Part shown: positions 50,769 through 59,777 of the stretch, one piece after another
Position numbering within the stretch: the stretch's first letter is position 1
How the letters are laid out: each line of letters starts with the position of its first letter
Program-made: the position numbers and the translations under genes
Assembly (NCBI GenBank): GCA_963824085.1
Contig: CAWGNT010000023.1
Span: forward strand, 372,001 to 436,000
Reading direction: 5' to 3'
Origin: JARRNE01 sp963824085
GTDB taxonomy: Bacteria > Pseudomonadota > Gammaproteobacteria > Chromatiales > Chromatiaceae
DNA length: 64,000 nt
Notes under the pieces: generated by a model
The model's input: the letters and a program-made list of their open reading frames with translations, nothing else
What the model was told of the DNA's origin: nothing
Database searches by the model: none

Positions 50769-50841
50769 CGACTTCGGAATCTAGGGTAATCCGTCGCATG
50801 CCGTCGCCACGGTCGATCGGACCTCCCAAGTGCGGGTTGCG

Positions 50842-51987
50842 TCAGCGCAGGCCGAAGGAGCTGCGGATAACCGCCCGGATATCCCGCTCCTTGCGCTCAA
50901 TGTCGACGACCAGGGCCAGCTGTACTTGGGCCTTGCGGAGATTTTGTCCCGGCTCGCTCACCCGGAAGTAGCGGTCGCCCTCGAGGTGGTCTGTGAGAAA
51001 GCGTACGCCGAGCTCGAGAGGAATGAGTCGGATGGCGTCGTAGAGGACCTCGATATCGGCCGGACCGAGTAGACCCTGCGTCTCTCTCGCGAAGGCGTCG
51101 AGGATGTGGTGGCAGATAGCGAGATCGAATTGTATCTCGGGCACCCCTACTAGAATCGACTCCCCTCCCCGGTTGCAGCAGGAGCGCAGACAATCCGCGA
51201 TATCGTGCTGGATGAGTCCGTGTTGGACGGTATCCAGATCGATCAGGCCGACAGCCCGACCGCTTACCCGATCGAAGAGGAAGTTATCGAGCTTCGGATC
51301 TCCATGGGTGACCCTCAACGGGATGCGAGCCTCCCGGCGCGCCGCCTCGAGCACCTCCGCGCCCTCCCGCCGCACCAGTGCAAAAGCGGCCAAGCGGCGC
51401 ACCTCGGGGGCCTGCCCGGTTGCACCCGCTGTCTCCAAAGCTTGAGTCAACCGATCCAGGTAGCGGGGTGTAACGTGGAAGTCGGGCAAGGGAACGGCGA
51501 GCGCCCCGCCGTCCAGGTGGCGCACGAGGCGATGAAAGGAGCCGAGTGCGCGGCCTACCTCACGCGCCTGGGCGGCCGTATCCACCCGTGACAAGACGAT
51601 GGTCTCCGGGATGAAGCTCACCGCGCGCCAAAGGCCACCGTCGCGTTCCCGGACGAAGTGGGCGCCGTCCTTGGTCGGGACCAGGGTAGGAATGCGGATG
51701 TCGCTCGGCGGCTGACGTGTCAGATGCTCCGTGAGTAGACTCAGGTTGTCCATGATGCGCTCGGGATGCGGGAACACCCCGGAGTTGATCCGCTGCAGGA
51801 TGTACTTTGATTCCCCCGCCGCAACCAGGAAGGTGTCGTTTATGAGTCCGGAGCCGAAGGGCCGAACCGAGTCGACCGGGGCGCTCAGTGCGAATCGTGC
51901 CGCGGTTTGGCGAAGCCCCGCGGGGTCTAGCCCGATGCCGCGCGGCCTCACCGCGGCGCGGCCTCGTCTGGAGTATACCGGTCGCAC
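50842..51987 (-). CDS. aminoglycoside phosphotransferase-fold kinase (N-acetylhexosamine kinase-like)
   Basis: APH-fold small-molecule kinase of about 381 residues. The catalytic loop THGDPKLDNFLFD matches HGDxKxxN and the metal motif is LIDLDTVQHG rather than the more usual IDF/Y. This Asp-Leu-Asp-Thr-Val pattern and the opening FGSGLINDTFLVA resemble NahK-type N-acetylhexosamine 1-kinases, so a sugar substrate is more likely than an aminoglycoside. The first 20 residues are Arg-rich and the true start may be later (for example near GLDPAGLRQTA). Convergent with lipB, with the repeat doublet between them. Substrate is inference. Confidence 0.7.
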   Translation of the reverse strand: MRPVYSRRGRAAVRPRGIGLDPAGLRQTAARFALSAPVDSVRPFGSGLINDTFLVAAGESKYILQRINSGVFPHPERIMDNLSLLTEHLTRQPPSDIRIPTLVPTKDGAHFVRERDGGLWRAVSFIPETIVLSRVDTAAQAREVGRALGSFHRLVRHLDGGALAVPLPDFHVTPRYLDRLTQALETAGATGQAPEVRRLAAFALVRREGAEVLEAARREARIPLRVTHGDPKLDNFLFDRVSGRAVGLIDLDTVQHGLIQHDIADCLRSCCNRGGESILVGVPEIQFDLAICHHILDAFARETQGLLGPADIEVLYDAIRLIPLELGVRFLTDHLEGDRYFRVSEPGQNLRKAQVQLALVVDIERKERDIRAVIRSSFGLR

Positions 51988-52136
51988 CTGCTTTTTCGGT
52001 TGTCCCGACCCCGGCCCATCAGGTCACAGACCCAAAGAGGCATGTACATTGGGTCTAGCTCTGTCGGCCCCTTGACGTCGGTCCATGCTGTCGGCGAATC
52101 GGCGACGATTTCAGCCTGTGAAACTTGGGCTTGGGG

Positions 52137-52391
52137 TCACCCCCCGGTGACTGGGGGAAAAAAGGCCACCTCATCGCCGTCGTGAACAGCGGTATCGGGT
52201 CGAGCCACCTCCTGGTTCACGGCGGCCATGACGCCTTGGTCCACGCCTAATGCGTCACACCAAGGGCCGCCTCGCGCGCGAAGCCACGTGGCAATGTCGC
52301 CGACGGTTGTGACCTCGGCGGCCGGTGCGACCTCCTCCCGTTCGGTGCCGAGCTGCTCGCGCAGGCGGGCAAAGTAGAGGATCTTGATCAT
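52137..52391 (-). CDS. moaD: molybdopterin synthase sulfur carrier subunit MoaD
   Basis: Ubiquitin-fold sulfur carrier of 84 residues. It begins MIKILYFARLREQLGTE and ends with the FPPVTGG tail whose terminal Gly-Gly is thiocarboxylated to supply sulfur to MoaE. The ATG at 52391 overlaps the moeA stop (ATGA), so translation is coupled. The frame continues upstream to 52802 but that belongs to another frame over moeA. MoaE, its partner, is encoded far away at 21806-22270. Confidence 0.95.
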   Translation of the reverse strand: MIKILYFARLREQLGTEREEVAPAAEVTTVGDIATWLRARGGPWCDALGVDQGVMAAVNQEVARPDTAVHDGDEVAFFPPVTGG

Positions 52392-53653
52392 GTTAGAAGC
52401 TCGCTGAAGGGAATAAATCGAACCTTGTCTCCCTTTCTTAGCACCTGCTCTTCGGGGATCACTACTAGCCCGGTGGCCCAGGTGACGGAAGAGAGCACCC
52501 CCGATGAGCGGCTGGGGTACACCCGGGCCACCGGCTCGCCGTCCGATCCGACCTCCAGGCGGGCGCGAAGGAACTCCCGACGCTTGTCCGGCCGCGGCCA
52601 GTCGAAGGCGGCCCTTGCCGTCAAGGTCTGCGGATCGACGGCAGCAAGGACGCCCTGCATGCGGAGGATGAAGGGGCGAGCGAACAGGCAGAAGGTGGCG
52701 AACAAAGACACCGGGTTCCCCGGTGTCCCGAGGAAGGGTGTTTGGCGCGCTCCAATGCGGCCGAAGGCGAGGGGTTTGCCGGGGCGTATCGCGACATTCC
52801 ACAGCTCCAGCGTCCCTGTTCGTTCGACGGCGGGCTTCACGTGGTCTTCCTCCCCCACGGAGACGCCGCCGCTGGCGACCACCAAGTCTGCGTGCTCAGC
52901 GCCCTTGCACAGGGCGGCTGCAGTTGCCTCGAGCGTGTCATCTACGATACCGAGATCCTGCACCTCGCACCCAAGGGCCTCTAGCAGGCCGCGCAGGGTG
53001 AACCGGTTGGAGTTGTAGATCTGGCCGGGGCCCAGGCTATCGCCAGGCATTACAAGCTCGTCGCCGCTGGATAGGACCGCGACCTGCAGGCGGCGCTGGA
53101 CGGTCACCTCCTTCATCCCGACCGATGCGGCCAGTCCCAGGTGTTGGGGACGCAGCCGTGTGCCGGCCGCGATGACCTCCGAGCCGCGGGCGATATCCTC
53201 GCCGGCACAGCGGACGTTGCTCCCGGGTGCGACGTCGAGGGGTACGTGCACCCAATCCTCCTCGCGGGTGCAGACCTCCTGGATCACTACGGCGTCCGCG
53301 TGTAGGGGAACCGGGGCACCGGTGAAGATGCGAGCGGCGGTTCCAGGCTCGAGCGGTCCGCCGCTTCGGCCTGCCGGAATGCGCTGGCTTACGTGCAGTC
53401 GCCCTTCATTGGCCACGATGTCCGCGACCCGGACGGCATACCCGTCCATGGCACTATTGTCCCATCCGGGCACCTGGATGGGACTGATGACAGGCTCGGC
53501 AAGAACGCGTCCCAACGCTGAATGAATCGCGACACACTCGGTCTCAGCAACGGGACGGGCATGCGAGAGAAGGAGGTCCAGTGCCTCCTCCATGGACAGG
53601 AGGGCTCTCGCATCGTTACGGCAGGCGCAATCGTTGGCCGTATCGGTCTTCAC
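52388..53653 (-). CDS. moeA: molybdopterin molybdenumtransferase MoeA
   Basis: Inserts molybdate into adenylylated molybdopterin (421 residues). Typical blocks: PGWDNSAMDGYAV, RIPAGRSGGPLEPGTAARIFTGAPVP, GDELVMPGDSLGPGQIYNSN, VASGGVSVGEEDHVK and IRPGKPLAFG with TPFLGTPGNPVSLFATF. An N-terminal Cys-containing tail (TANDCACRND) is slightly unusual. The neighbouring moaB-type gene supplies the adenylylation step in some bacteria, so moaB-moeA-moaD look like a cofactor assembly operon on the minus strand. Confidence 0.95.
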   Translation of the reverse strand: MKTDTANDCACRNDARALLSMEEALDLLLSHARPVAETECVAIHSALGRVLAEPVISPIQVPGWDNSAMDGYAVRVADIVANEGRLHVSQRIPAGRSGGPLEPGTAARIFTGAPVPLHADAVVIQEVCTREEDWVHVPLDVAPGSNVRCAGEDIARGSEVIAAGTRLRPQHLGLAASVGMKEVTVQRRLQVAVLSSGDELVMPGDSLGPGQIYNSNRFTLRGLLEALGCEVQDLGIVDDTLEATAAALCKGAEHADLVVASGGVSVGEEDHVKPAVERTGTLELWNVAIRPGKPLAFGRIGARQTPFLGTPGNPVSLFATFCLFARPFILRMQGVLAAVDPQTLTARAAFDWPRPDKRREFLRARLEVGSDGEPVARVYPSRSSGVLSSVTWATGLVVIPEEQVLRKGDKVRFIPFSELLT

Positions 53654-53659
53654 GCCTGG

Positions 53660-54190
53660 TTATTTCTCCAGCAGACGCGGGATGAGCTGCGCGAAGTTGC
53701 AGGGCCGGGTGCGGTGGTCGAGCTGGGCCTCGAGGATCTTGTCCCATGCGGTGCGGCACGCGCCGCTGGACCCGGGTAGGCAGAAGATAAAGGTACCGTT
53801 GGCGAGGCCCCCCATGGCGCGGGACTGCACAGTGGAGGCGCCGATATCTTCAAATGAGACGGCGCGAAAGAGCTCGCCGAAACCCTCGATTTGCTTGTCC
53901 AGGAGGGGTGAGACCGCCTCTGGCGTGCTATCGCGACCGGTCACGCCCGTACCGCCGGTGCTCAGCACGACCTGGATCGCGGGATCGGCGATCCAGCGGG
54001 AAAAGACCGCACGCATCTGGTAAACGTCGTCGCGGACTATCTCCTTGGCCACCACCCGGTGGCCCGCCGCCTCCGCCTTCGTCTTGAGCAGGGCGCCGGA
54101 GCTGTCGTTCTCCTCGGTGCGGCTATCCGACACTGTGAGGACGGCGATTCGAAGAGCGATGAATCCGGTGTCTTGGAAATGCTCGGTCAT
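53660..54190 (-). CDS. moaB: molybdenum cofactor biosynthesis protein MoaB/Mog
   Basis: MoaB/MogA-fold protein of 176 residues that adenylylates molybdopterin or plays a related role. It begins with the usual loose tail then IALRIAVLTVSDSRTEENDSSG, and has the nucleotide/molybdopterin loop LSTGGTGVTGRDSTPEAV, the family signature (TGGTG and TPEA). The end is CNFAQLIPRLLEK. Length is nearer MoaB than MogA. It precedes moeA by only six bases, so the two are co-translated. Confidence 0.93.
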   Translation of the reverse strand: MTEHFQDTGFIALRIAVLTVSDSRTEENDSSGALLKTKAEAAGHRVVAKEIVRDDVYQMRAVFSRWIADPAIQVVLSTGGTGVTGRDSTPEAVSPLLDKQIEGFGELFRAVSFEDIGASTVQSRAMGGLANGTFIFCLPGSSGACRTAWDKILEAQLDHRTRPCNFAQLIPRLLEK

Positions 54191-54206
54191 GGTGATCGAC
54201 TGCCTC

Positions 54207-54578
54207 TCAGAGCCATTTGGGGATCAGTATGAGGGCCCATGTCACCGATGCGAAGACGATACTGAGAAGCACCGCCGCAGAGGCGATGTCTTTCGCACGC
54301 CCCGAGAGCTCGTGCCGCTCATAGCCGATTCGATCGACGTTGGTTTCGATGGCCGAGTTGAGCAGCTCGACGATGGGCACGATGATCAGGCTGCCCAGGA
54401 GGAGTGCGCGCTCCGCTGGCGTATCTCCCAGCCAGAGGGCGACCGGCATGAGGGGAACGATCAGCCAGAGCTCCTGGCGAAATGCCTCCTCCAGCTCGTA
54501 ACAGGCCCGCAGGCCTTTGATGGAGAATCCGAAGGCGTTGACCACCCGACGCCACCCCTTGGCATTCTGGTTAGCCAT
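54207..54578 (-). CDS. dgkA: diacylglycerol kinase DgkA
   Basis: Small integral-membrane kinase that recycles diacylglycerol from membrane-derived oligosaccharide synthesis (123 residues, three transmembrane helices). Catalytic and binding blocks are clear: EEAFRQELWLIVPL, IVPIVELLNSAIETNVDRIGYE (with ExxNTAIE-like acidic motif) and the start KGWRRVVNAFGFSIKGL. Start ATG 54578 overlaps the gcvPB stop by eight bases, so it reads through from the glycine cleavage operon. It probably precedes moaB in the same transcript. Confidence 0.95.
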   Translation of the reverse strand: MANQNAKGWRRVVNAFGFSIKGLRACYELEEAFRQELWLIVPLMPVALWLGDTPAERALLLGSLIIVPIVELLNSAIETNVDRIGYERHELSGRAKDIASAAVLLSIVFASVTWALILIPKWL

Positions 54579-56031
54579 CGCCGGCAGTCGGCCTCCAGGC
54601 CAGATCCAGCTGGCGGGCGGCGCGTACGTCGTCTAGCCGGCGCACGGGCATGGTGAGCGGCGCCTCCTTGAGCCGATCAGGCGTTTCCCGCGCCTCCCGA
54701 CGGATCTCGGTCAGGGCGTCCACGAATGCATCGAGCTCTTCTTTGGTCTCGGTCTCGGTGGGCTCGATGAGGAGGCACTCGGGGACGAGCAGAGGAAAGT
54801 AGGTTGTAGGTGCGTGAAACCCGAAGTCCAGGAGGCGTTTCGCAAAATCCATCGCGTTGACACCCAGCCCTTTGGACTCTCGGCGCAGCGTGATGATGAA
54901 CTCATGGGTCGCGCGCCGGTCCGGGAAGGCCGCCTCGAAGCCCGCCTCCGTGAGGCGCTTGAACAGGTAGTTGGCGTTCAGTGTCGCGTACTCGGCCACG
55001 CGACGCATACCCTCTGCACCCAACATGCGGGCATAGACATAGGCCCGCAGCAGGATGCCCACGTTGCCCGCAAAGGCGGTGAGGCGGCCGATACTGTCCG
55101 GCCGGTCCTTCTCGCTAAGCCAGGTGTAATCAGTGCCGTCGAAGGCCGCAACGGGAAGCGGCAGATACGGCTCCAACCGCTTGGAGACTCCCACCGGCCC
55201 GGCACCCGGGCCGCCGCCTCCATGGGGCGTCGAGAAGGTCTTGTGCAGGTTCAGGTGGATGACGTCGAACCCCATGTCGCCCGGGCGGACCTTGCCCAGG
55301 ATGGCGTTCAGATTCGCGCCATCATAGTAAAGTAGGCCTCCCGCCTCGTGGACCGCGTCCGCGATCTCGCGGATGCGGCGCTCGAATACACCTAGGGTAC
55401 TCGGGTTGGTGAGCATGATGCCTGCGGTCTGGGGACCGAGCACACGGCGAAGCGCTGCAAGGTCAACATCCCCTTCGTCGTCGGTCGGGATCTCGCGCAC
55501 ACTGCAGCCGGCCATCACCGCGGAAGCGGGATTGGTGCCGTGGGCCGCATCGGGCACCAGGATCTCGCTGCGGGCCAGGTCCCCGCGGCTAGCATGGTAG
55601 GCGCGGATCATAGCCACGCCGGCGAGCTCTCCCTGGGCACCGGCGGCCGGGGCCAAGGACACTCCATGCATTCCGGTGACGGCCTTTAGAATCTCCTGCA
55701 GCTCGTAGAGACAGGCGAGGACACCTTGGCTGTGGCTATCGGGCGCAAGCGGGTGCCGGGCGAGGAAACCCGGGAGCATCGCCAGAGCGTTGCACCCCCT
55801 TGGGTTGTACTTCATGGTGCAGGAGCCCAAGGGATAGAAGTGGGTGTCAATGGAGAAGTTTTTCTGTGAGAGGCGGGTGTAGTGCCGAACTGCCTGCAGC
55901 TCGGAGACCTCCGGCAGTGCGGGCCGACTCTTGCGCCGCAGTCGATCCGGCAGGTCCTCTGTCCCGCTGCGGGTGAGCGGGGCCTGTGCGCTCGCGCGCC
56001 GTCCCGGGCGGGAGTGGTCGTGGATAAGCAT
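54571..56031 (-). CDS. gcvPB: glycine dehydrogenase (decarboxylating) subunit 2
   Basis: PLP-carrying half of the split glycine decarboxylase P protein (486 residues). ATG 56031 is chosen because MLIHDHSRPGRRASAQ fits the family and the extra upstream frame does not. The PLP lysine lies in HLNLHKTFSTPHGGGGPG, and substrate region blocks include TNPSTLGVFERRI and YDGANLNAILGKVRPGD. The C-terminus ends with EAPLTMPVRRLDDVRAARQL. It acts with gcvPA (56850-58247), but a thiol peroxidase gene intervenes. Confidence 0.95.
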   Translation of the reverse strand: MLIHDHSRPGRRASAQAPLTRSGTEDLPDRLRRKSRPALPEVSELQAVRHYTRLSQKNFSIDTHFYPLGSCTMKYNPRGCNALAMLPGFLARHPLAPDSHSQGVLACLYELQEILKAVTGMHGVSLAPAAGAQGELAGVAMIRAYHASRGDLARSEILVPDAAHGTNPASAVMAGCSVREIPTDDEGDVDLAALRRVLGPQTAGIMLTNPSTLGVFERRIREIADAVHEAGGLLYYDGANLNAILGKVRPGDMGFDVIHLNLHKTFSTPHGGGGPGAGPVGVSKRLEPYLPLPVAAFDGTDYTWLSEKDRPDSIGRLTAFAGNVGILLRAYVYARMLGAEGMRRVAEYATLNANYLFKRLTEAGFEAAFPDRRATHEFIITLRRESKGLGVNAMDFAKRLLDFGFHAPTTYFPLLVPECLLIEPTETETKEELDAFVDALTEIRREARETPDRLKEAPLTMPVRRLDDVRAARQLDLAWRPTAGDG

Positions 56032-56262
56032 GGAAACGCTTGTCGATCTTTGGGCGGCGCGCAGCGACTTGCCGCCCGTCACCTATGTACCGCTGGTGCT
56101 TGACTTTTCCGTATTTCCGGGCTCGGGTTGCGCCCGCCGGGGGACGCCGTGGATTCCTCCCTGAAGGCCTGACTGCCGCCTCCATGTGGCCGACACCCCC
56201 GACAGACTCAACCCGACCCCTTGGGCCGAAAAGCGCAAAAAATCGCGTGGGTTGGGTATATC

Positions 56263-56763
56263 TCAGCCAAGAGCTTTGAGTGCCGCATCGTAATCCGGCT
56301 CCTGCCCGATCTCGGGCACTAGCTGGGTGTACACGACCTTGTCGTCCGCGTCTGTCACCACAACCGCGCGCGCCGTGATACCGGCCAGCGGACCGTCCTC
56401 GATGAGCACACCGTAGTCCTTAGCGAAGTTGCGTGACCGCATCATCGACAGCGGCACGACGTTTTCGATGCCCTCCATGCCGCAGAAGCGGCCAGAGGCG
56501 AAGGGCAAATCCGCGGAGATCACCAGGGCTACCGCGTCGGATTTCCCCGCCATGGATTCGTTGAATTTCTTGGTTGAGGTCGCGCAGACCGGCGTGTCGA
56601 GGCTGGGGACGATGTTCAACAACTTCTTCTTGCCGACATAGCTGGCGAGGGTCGTATCCTTAAGGTCCTTGTCGACGAGCTTGAAGTCAGGCGTCTTGCT
56701 GTCTAGCGCGGGCAGGTCGCCATTGGTGTGGCAGGGGTTGCCGTGCAGGGTAATCTCGGCCAT
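56263..56763 (-). CDS. tpx: thiol peroxidase Tpx
   Basis: Atypical two-cysteine peroxiredoxin that removes alkyl and lipid hydroperoxides (166 residues). ATG 56763 gives MAEITLHGNPCHTNG, the standard start. The peroxidatic Cys60 is in SLDTPVCATSTKKFN and the resolving Cys94 in LPFASGRFCGMEG, matching Tpx. The upstream frame, to 56853, is a Pro/Arg-rich artefact. It lies between gcvPA and gcvPB on the same strand, with 87 bases to gcvPA and 232 to gcvPB. Why it sits in the gcv operon is not known. Confidence 0.95.
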   Translation of the reverse strand: MAEITLHGNPCHTNGDLPALDSKTPDFKLVDKDLKDTTLASYVGKKKLLNIVPSLDTPVCATSTKKFNESMAGKSDAVALVISADLPFASGRFCGMEGIENVVPLSMMRSRNFAKDYGVLIEDGPLAGITARAVVVTDADDKVVYTQLVPEIGQEPDYDAALKALG

Positions 56764-56849
56764 TGCTGTCTCCTTGTCAGGGGGTGGTCGATTGCGTGGG
56801 CATTTTGCAGCCAGTCGCGTCTCGGGCGGCTGGAGCCAGGGGCTGGTGC

Positions 56850-58247
56850 TCACGTCTTGGGTTTCACGGGGCAGGCAGGCTGCGTGCGCGTCTCGATGAT
56901 GCGGGCAAGCTTGCTGCGATAGCTCTCCATATCCGCCGCCGTGCGCATCTCAGTGGCGCACACCAACAGTGCCGGATCGAGCTCAGGATACTCGAGTCCG
57001 AGGTCATAGCCGCCGAGCACATTGTGGGCCGCAAGGGATCGGAGGACGTCGGCAGCGGGCGCCGGCAGGCGCAATGTTTGCTCATGGAACACGGGGCCGG
57101 CAAACAGGGGCTCGATGCCAGGTATGTCGCAAAGCAGCTGCGAGAGCCTGCGCGTGTTCATGTGGCACGCCGCGGCTACGCGCTCGAGTCCCTCAGCACC
57201 CAACAGGGCCATGTGGATAGTGGCGGCGGTGACCAGCAGCCCCTGATTCGTGCAGATGTTCGAGGTCGCTTTGGAGCGTCGGATGTGCTGCTCACGGGCC
57301 TGCAGGGTCAGTGTAAAGCCGGGATTCCCGTCGAGGTCGAGCGTGCGCCCGGCAATGCGTCCAGGAAGTTGGCGCACCAGAGGCTGCTTGCAGCAAAGAA
57401 ACCCGAGATAGGGACCTCCCGACGACAGGGGAATACCGAGCGGTTGCCCCTCGCCACAGGCGATGTCCGCACCCTGCACGCCCCATTCCCCGGGTGGCGT
57501 GAGCACGGCGAGGGCAACAGGATTCACGACGCCCACGACGAGAACGGCGCGTTCGTGTGCCCAATCGGTCAGGGCGTCGACGTCCTCCAGCACGCCGAAG
57601 AAGTTCGGTTGGGGGATCACCAGGGCGGCCAGCTCCTCGCCGCCGAAGGGGTCGAGCCCGTCGAGCGTTGTGTGGCCGTCGGAGCGATCAAAGGGGATTT
57701 CGACGAGCTCGATTCCCTGTTGGTGGACGATGCTACGCACGGTCCTGCGGTAGGCCGGGTTCAAGGCCCGCGGCACCAGCACTCGGCGCGAGCGGGTCTT
57801 CCGGTTGGCGCGCACCGCCATCAGCACCGCCTCCGCCAGCGCCGATGCCCCATCGTAGAGCGAGGCGTTGGAGACGTCCATGGCAGTCAGGGCCGTCATC
57901 ATGGACTGGAACTCATACAGGAGCTGCAACGTGCCCTGGCTTGCCTCCGCCTGGTACGGGGTGTAGGCGCTGTAGAACTCCCCGCGGGTTGCAAGCTGCC
58001 AGACGGCCGCGGGGATATGGTGCTCATACGCACCGGCACCCAGGAAACAGAGGGGTAGGCCGTCCTCCCGGGCGCGCTCCTGCATGAGGCGGGCAACCTC
58101 CATCTCCGAAAGGGCGGGCGGGATGGATTCGAGAGGACCCGCCCTCAGCGCCGCCGGGATCTCGTCGAACAGATCCTCGACCTGGCTGACGCCGATGGCC
58201 GCCAGCATTGCGGCGACGTCGCCTTCGGTATGCGGGATGAAGGGCAT
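56850..58247 (-). CDS. gcvPA: glycine dehydrogenase (decarboxylating) subunit 1
   Basis: Other half of the split P protein (465 residues). It begins MPFIPHTEGDVAAMLAAIG, the standard start of GcvPA. Conserved blocks: LCFLGAGAYEHHIPAAVWQL, SAYTPYQAEASQGTLQLLYEFQSM, SLYDGASALAEAVLMA and VIPQPNFFGVLEDVDAL. The end KLARIIETRTQPACPVKPKT is a loose tail. Together with PB it decarboxylates glycine and passes the aminomethyl group to lipoyl-GcvH. The order gcvT-gcvH-gcvPA-(tpx)-gcvPB matches one operon. Confidence 0.95.
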   Translation of the reverse strand: MPFIPHTEGDVAAMLAAIGVSQVEDLFDEIPAALRAGPLESIPPALSEMEVARLMQERAREDGLPLCFLGAGAYEHHIPAAVWQLATRGEFYSAYTPYQAEASQGTLQLLYEFQSMMTALTAMDVSNASLYDGASALAEAVLMAVRANRKTRSRRVLVPRALNPAYRRTVRSIVHQQGIELVEIPFDRSDGHTTLDGLDPFGGEELAALVIPQPNFFGVLEDVDALTDWAHERAVLVVGVVNPVALAVLTPPGEWGVQGADIACGEGQPLGIPLSSGGPYLGFLCCKQPLVRQLPGRIAGRTLDLDGNPGFTLTLQAREQHIRRSKATSNICTNQGLLVTAATIHMALLGAEGLERVAAACHMNTRRLSQLLCDIPGIEPLFAGPVFHEQTLRLPAPAADVLRSLAAHNVLGGYDLGLEYPELDPALLVCATEMRTAADMESYRSKLARIIETRTQPACPVKPKT

Positions 58248-58264
58248 GCCGGGCTGGACTAAGC

Positions 58265-58657
58265 TCAGTCTTCCTCTTCGAGGACGCGCGCATATCCGTC
58301 TGCGTCGAGGAGACCGTCGAGCGCCTGCTCGTCATCCGTGCGAAGCTTGAAGATCCACCCGTCCCCGTACGCATCCTCATTGACGGTCTCGGGAGCGTCA
58401 CCCAAGACCTCGTTGGTCTCGACGACCTCGCCCCCGAGCGGGCTATAGATGTCCGAGGCGGCCTTCACCGACTCCACCACTGCACAGGCATCTCCTGCCT
58501 CTACCCGCTTTCCCACTTGGGGCACCTCGACATAGACCAGGTCCCCGAGGGCCTCCTGGGCATGATCGGTGATGCCGACCGTGACGGTACCGTCGCCGTT
58601 GTCCCGGATCCACTCGTGGCTCTTGGCGTATCGCAGGTCGTCAGGCACGTTGCTCAT
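58265..58657 (-). CDS. gcvH: glycine cleavage system H protein
   Basis: Lipoyl carrier of the glycine cleavage system (130 residues). The lipoylated Lys65 is in the motif CAVVESVKAASDIYSP, and the start MSNVPDDLRYAKSHEWIRDN is canonical. Its lipoyl group is attached by the LipB pathway encoded at 49950-50609. Only 17 bases separate it from gcvPA, so translation is probably coupled, and 28 bases from gcvT. Confidence 0.97.
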   Translation of the reverse strand: MSNVPDDLRYAKSHEWIRDNGDGTVTVGITDHAQEALGDLVYVEVPQVGKRVEAGDACAVVESVKAASDIYSPLGGEVVETNEVLGDAPETVNEDAYGDGWIFKLRTDDEQALDGLLDADGYARVLEEED

Positions 58658-58685
58658 GGTCCGATTCCCTCTAAGTGTCTATCGC

Positions 58686-59777
58686 TCACAGATCTATGCG
58701 GGCAGCGCCGTTGCGGACAAAGGGAGGCTTAACGATTCGCGCCGGCACCAGTTTGCCGCGCATTTCCACCGCACACTCCATATCGAGGTTGGGCGCCACC
58801 CGGGCAAAGGCAATGGAGCGCTCGAGTGTCGGGGCGAAGCCGCCAGACGTGACCTCCCCGACCTGCTCGCCTGCGCTGACCACCTTCTGGTGGCTGCGCA
58901 GCACGCCCCGCCCGATCAGCAGGAGGCCGACGAATCGCCGCAGTCCGCCAGCCGAGCGCTGGGCCTCCAGTGCGTCGCGGCCAACGAACGCGCGATCGCC
59001 GGGCTGCCAGGCCACCGTCCAGCCGAGACCGCTCTCCAGCGGACTCACGCGTTCGTCCATGTCTTGCCCGTAAAGGTTCATCCCGGCCTCGAGGCGCAGC
59101 GTGTCCCGAGCGCCCAGGCCGCAGGGCGCGACCCCGGCCCCCATCAGGCCGTGCCACAACGTCAGGGTCTCGTCCGCCGGACACATGATCTCGAAGCCGT
59201 CCTCTCCGGTGTATCCGGTGCGGCCCACGAGCCACTCACCCTCTTCGGCCGCATGAAAAGTGGACAGCGCGCTCGCTCGCTCACGCAGCCTCGGCGGGAG
59301 CAGGGGCGCTGCCTTTTCTCGCGCCCGCGGTCCCTGAACCGCAATCATGGCGAGGTCTGTGCGCGAGTGGATGGCTATGCTCAAGCCGCCGGTCTGGCCC
59401 TGCATCCATGCAAGATCCTTCCCTGCGGTGGCGGCGTTGACCACAGCTCGGTAGCGGTGTGGGCCGCGGTAATAAAGGATCAGGTCATCGATCACACCGC
59501 CCTGCTCGTTCAGCAGGCAGCTGTACAGGGCCTTTCCGGGGGTCTGAAGCTTTGCGGCATCGTTTGCCAGGAGCCGACGCAGGTACGGGAGTGCCTCGTC
59601 CCCGGTGATGTCCACGATGCGCATGTGAGACACGTCGAACGCCCCGGCATCGCGGCGCACGGCATGGTGCTCGGCCAGTTGAGACCCGTAGTGTAGCGGC
59701 ATATCCCAGCCGCTGAATGCGACAATCCGGGCGCCGAGCGTCTGGTGCGCCTCGAACAGCACAGTCTTGAGTCCCAT
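58686..59777 (-). CDS. gcvT: glycine cleavage system T protein (aminomethyltransferase)
   Basis: Transfers the methylene unit from H protein to tetrahydrofolate, releasing ammonia (363 residues). ATG 59777 follows GGGAGGG and starts MGLKTVLFEAHQTLGARIVAF; the long upstream frame is leader sequence. Family marks: PLHYGSQLAEHHAVRRDAGAFDVSHM, GKALYSCLLNEQGGVIDDLILYY and RTGYTGEDGFEIMCP. The C-terminus is IVKPPFVRNGAARIDL. First gene of the gcv operon. Confidence 0.96.
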   Translation of the reverse strand: MGLKTVLFEAHQTLGARIVAFSGWDMPLHYGSQLAEHHAVRRDAGAFDVSHMRIVDITGDEALPYLRRLLANDAAKLQTPGKALYSCLLNEQGGVIDDLILYYRGPHRYRAVVNAATAGKDLAWMQGQTGGLSIAIHSRTDLAMIAVQGPRAREKAAPLLPPRLRERASALSTFHAAEEGEWLVGRTGYTGEDGFEIMCPADETLTLWHGLMGAGVAPCGLGARDTLRLEAGMNLYGQDMDERVSPLESGLGWTVAWQPGDRAFVGRDALEAQRSAGGLRRFVGLLLIGRGVLRSHQKVVSAGEQVGEVTSGGFAPTLERSIAFARVAPNLDMECAVEMRGKLVPARIVKPPFVRNGAARIDL

